DNA from: Isoperla grammatica
Taxonomy: Eukaryota; Arthropoda; Insecta; Plecoptera; Perlodidae
Direction of reading: 5' to 3'
DNA length: 64,000 nucleotides
NCBI GenBank assembly: GCA_945910005.1
Contig: OX246747.1
Location: forward strand, 14,826,746-14,890,745
Position numbers and translations under genes: made by a program
Part shown: positions 63,995 through 64,000 of the stretch, piece by piece
How positions within the stretch are numbered: the stretch's first letter is position 1
Layout: the number at the start of each line of letters is the position of its first letter
The notes under the pieces: generated by a model
Told to the model about the DNA's origin: nothing
The model's input: only the letters and a program-made list of their open reading frames with translations
The model's database searches: none

Positions 63995-64000
63995 TTTCTG

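Overview
This is an animal genome window. It has intron-type splice signals, LINEs, Penelope, gypsy-type LTR, hAT and piggyBac elements, several satellites and no dense gene array. Scattered TAGGCC hexamers and gypsy elements with zinc knuckles of the kind known from sea-urchin elements suggest a marine invertebrate, perhaps an echinoderm or hemichordate. That is inference only. I recognise no complete host gene: nearly everything that can be named is repetitive or mobile DNA, and the value of the window lies in how the elements are stacked.

Layout. 1-2344: a 118-bp tandem repeat, an imperfect 289-bp palindrome and a ~150-bp tandem repeat. 2345-7955: a 17-bp satellite split at 4967-5924 by a 5'-truncated LINE with a 16-bp target duplication. 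7956-12585: mostly unassigned, with a SINE-like insertion, a possible signal-peptide exon and a hAT element in a CA-rich microsatellite. 12588-27521: a 14.9-kb inverted-repeat structure with 38-bp perfect ends and a TA duplication. Its two ~3.8-kb arms are arrays of one 62-bp unit in opposite orientation, and its centre holds a decayed LTR element that itself holds an apparently intact 5.2-kb gypsy element. 27524-31850: about 108 copies of a 40-bp satellite, the unit into which the 14.9-kb structure is inserted.

31851-37542 is largely unassigned (possible Helitron, possible first exon, small hairpin). 37551-40174 is a cluster of four non-autonomous hAT elements, one nested, three with perfect 8-bp duplications. 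40646-48329 is one minus-strand LINE cut open by three later insertions: a Penelope palindrome (41680-44523, itself carrying a MITE in one arm), a small element with a THAP start on one strand and a SAP-like gene on the other (45785-46700), and a terminal-inverted-repeat element (47315-48235). 48330-64000 holds hAT transposase remnants (one cut by a tiny LTR element carrying an inverted integrase piece), two exons of a Myb/SANT-like gene, LINE 3' ends, an L1-type ORF1, a decayed protein family with an HGKG..DGIGG..KR motif in two or more copies, and a piggyBac transposase.

The proteins do not form a pathway. The gypsy polyprotein, the Penelope RT/GIY-YIG proteins and the piggyBac and hAT transposases belong to independent elements. 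The nesting gives relative ages: LINE before Penelope, Penelope palindrome before MITE; hAT transposase before mini-LTR element; 40-bp unit before the giant inverted repeat, before the outer LTR element, before the intact gypsy element.
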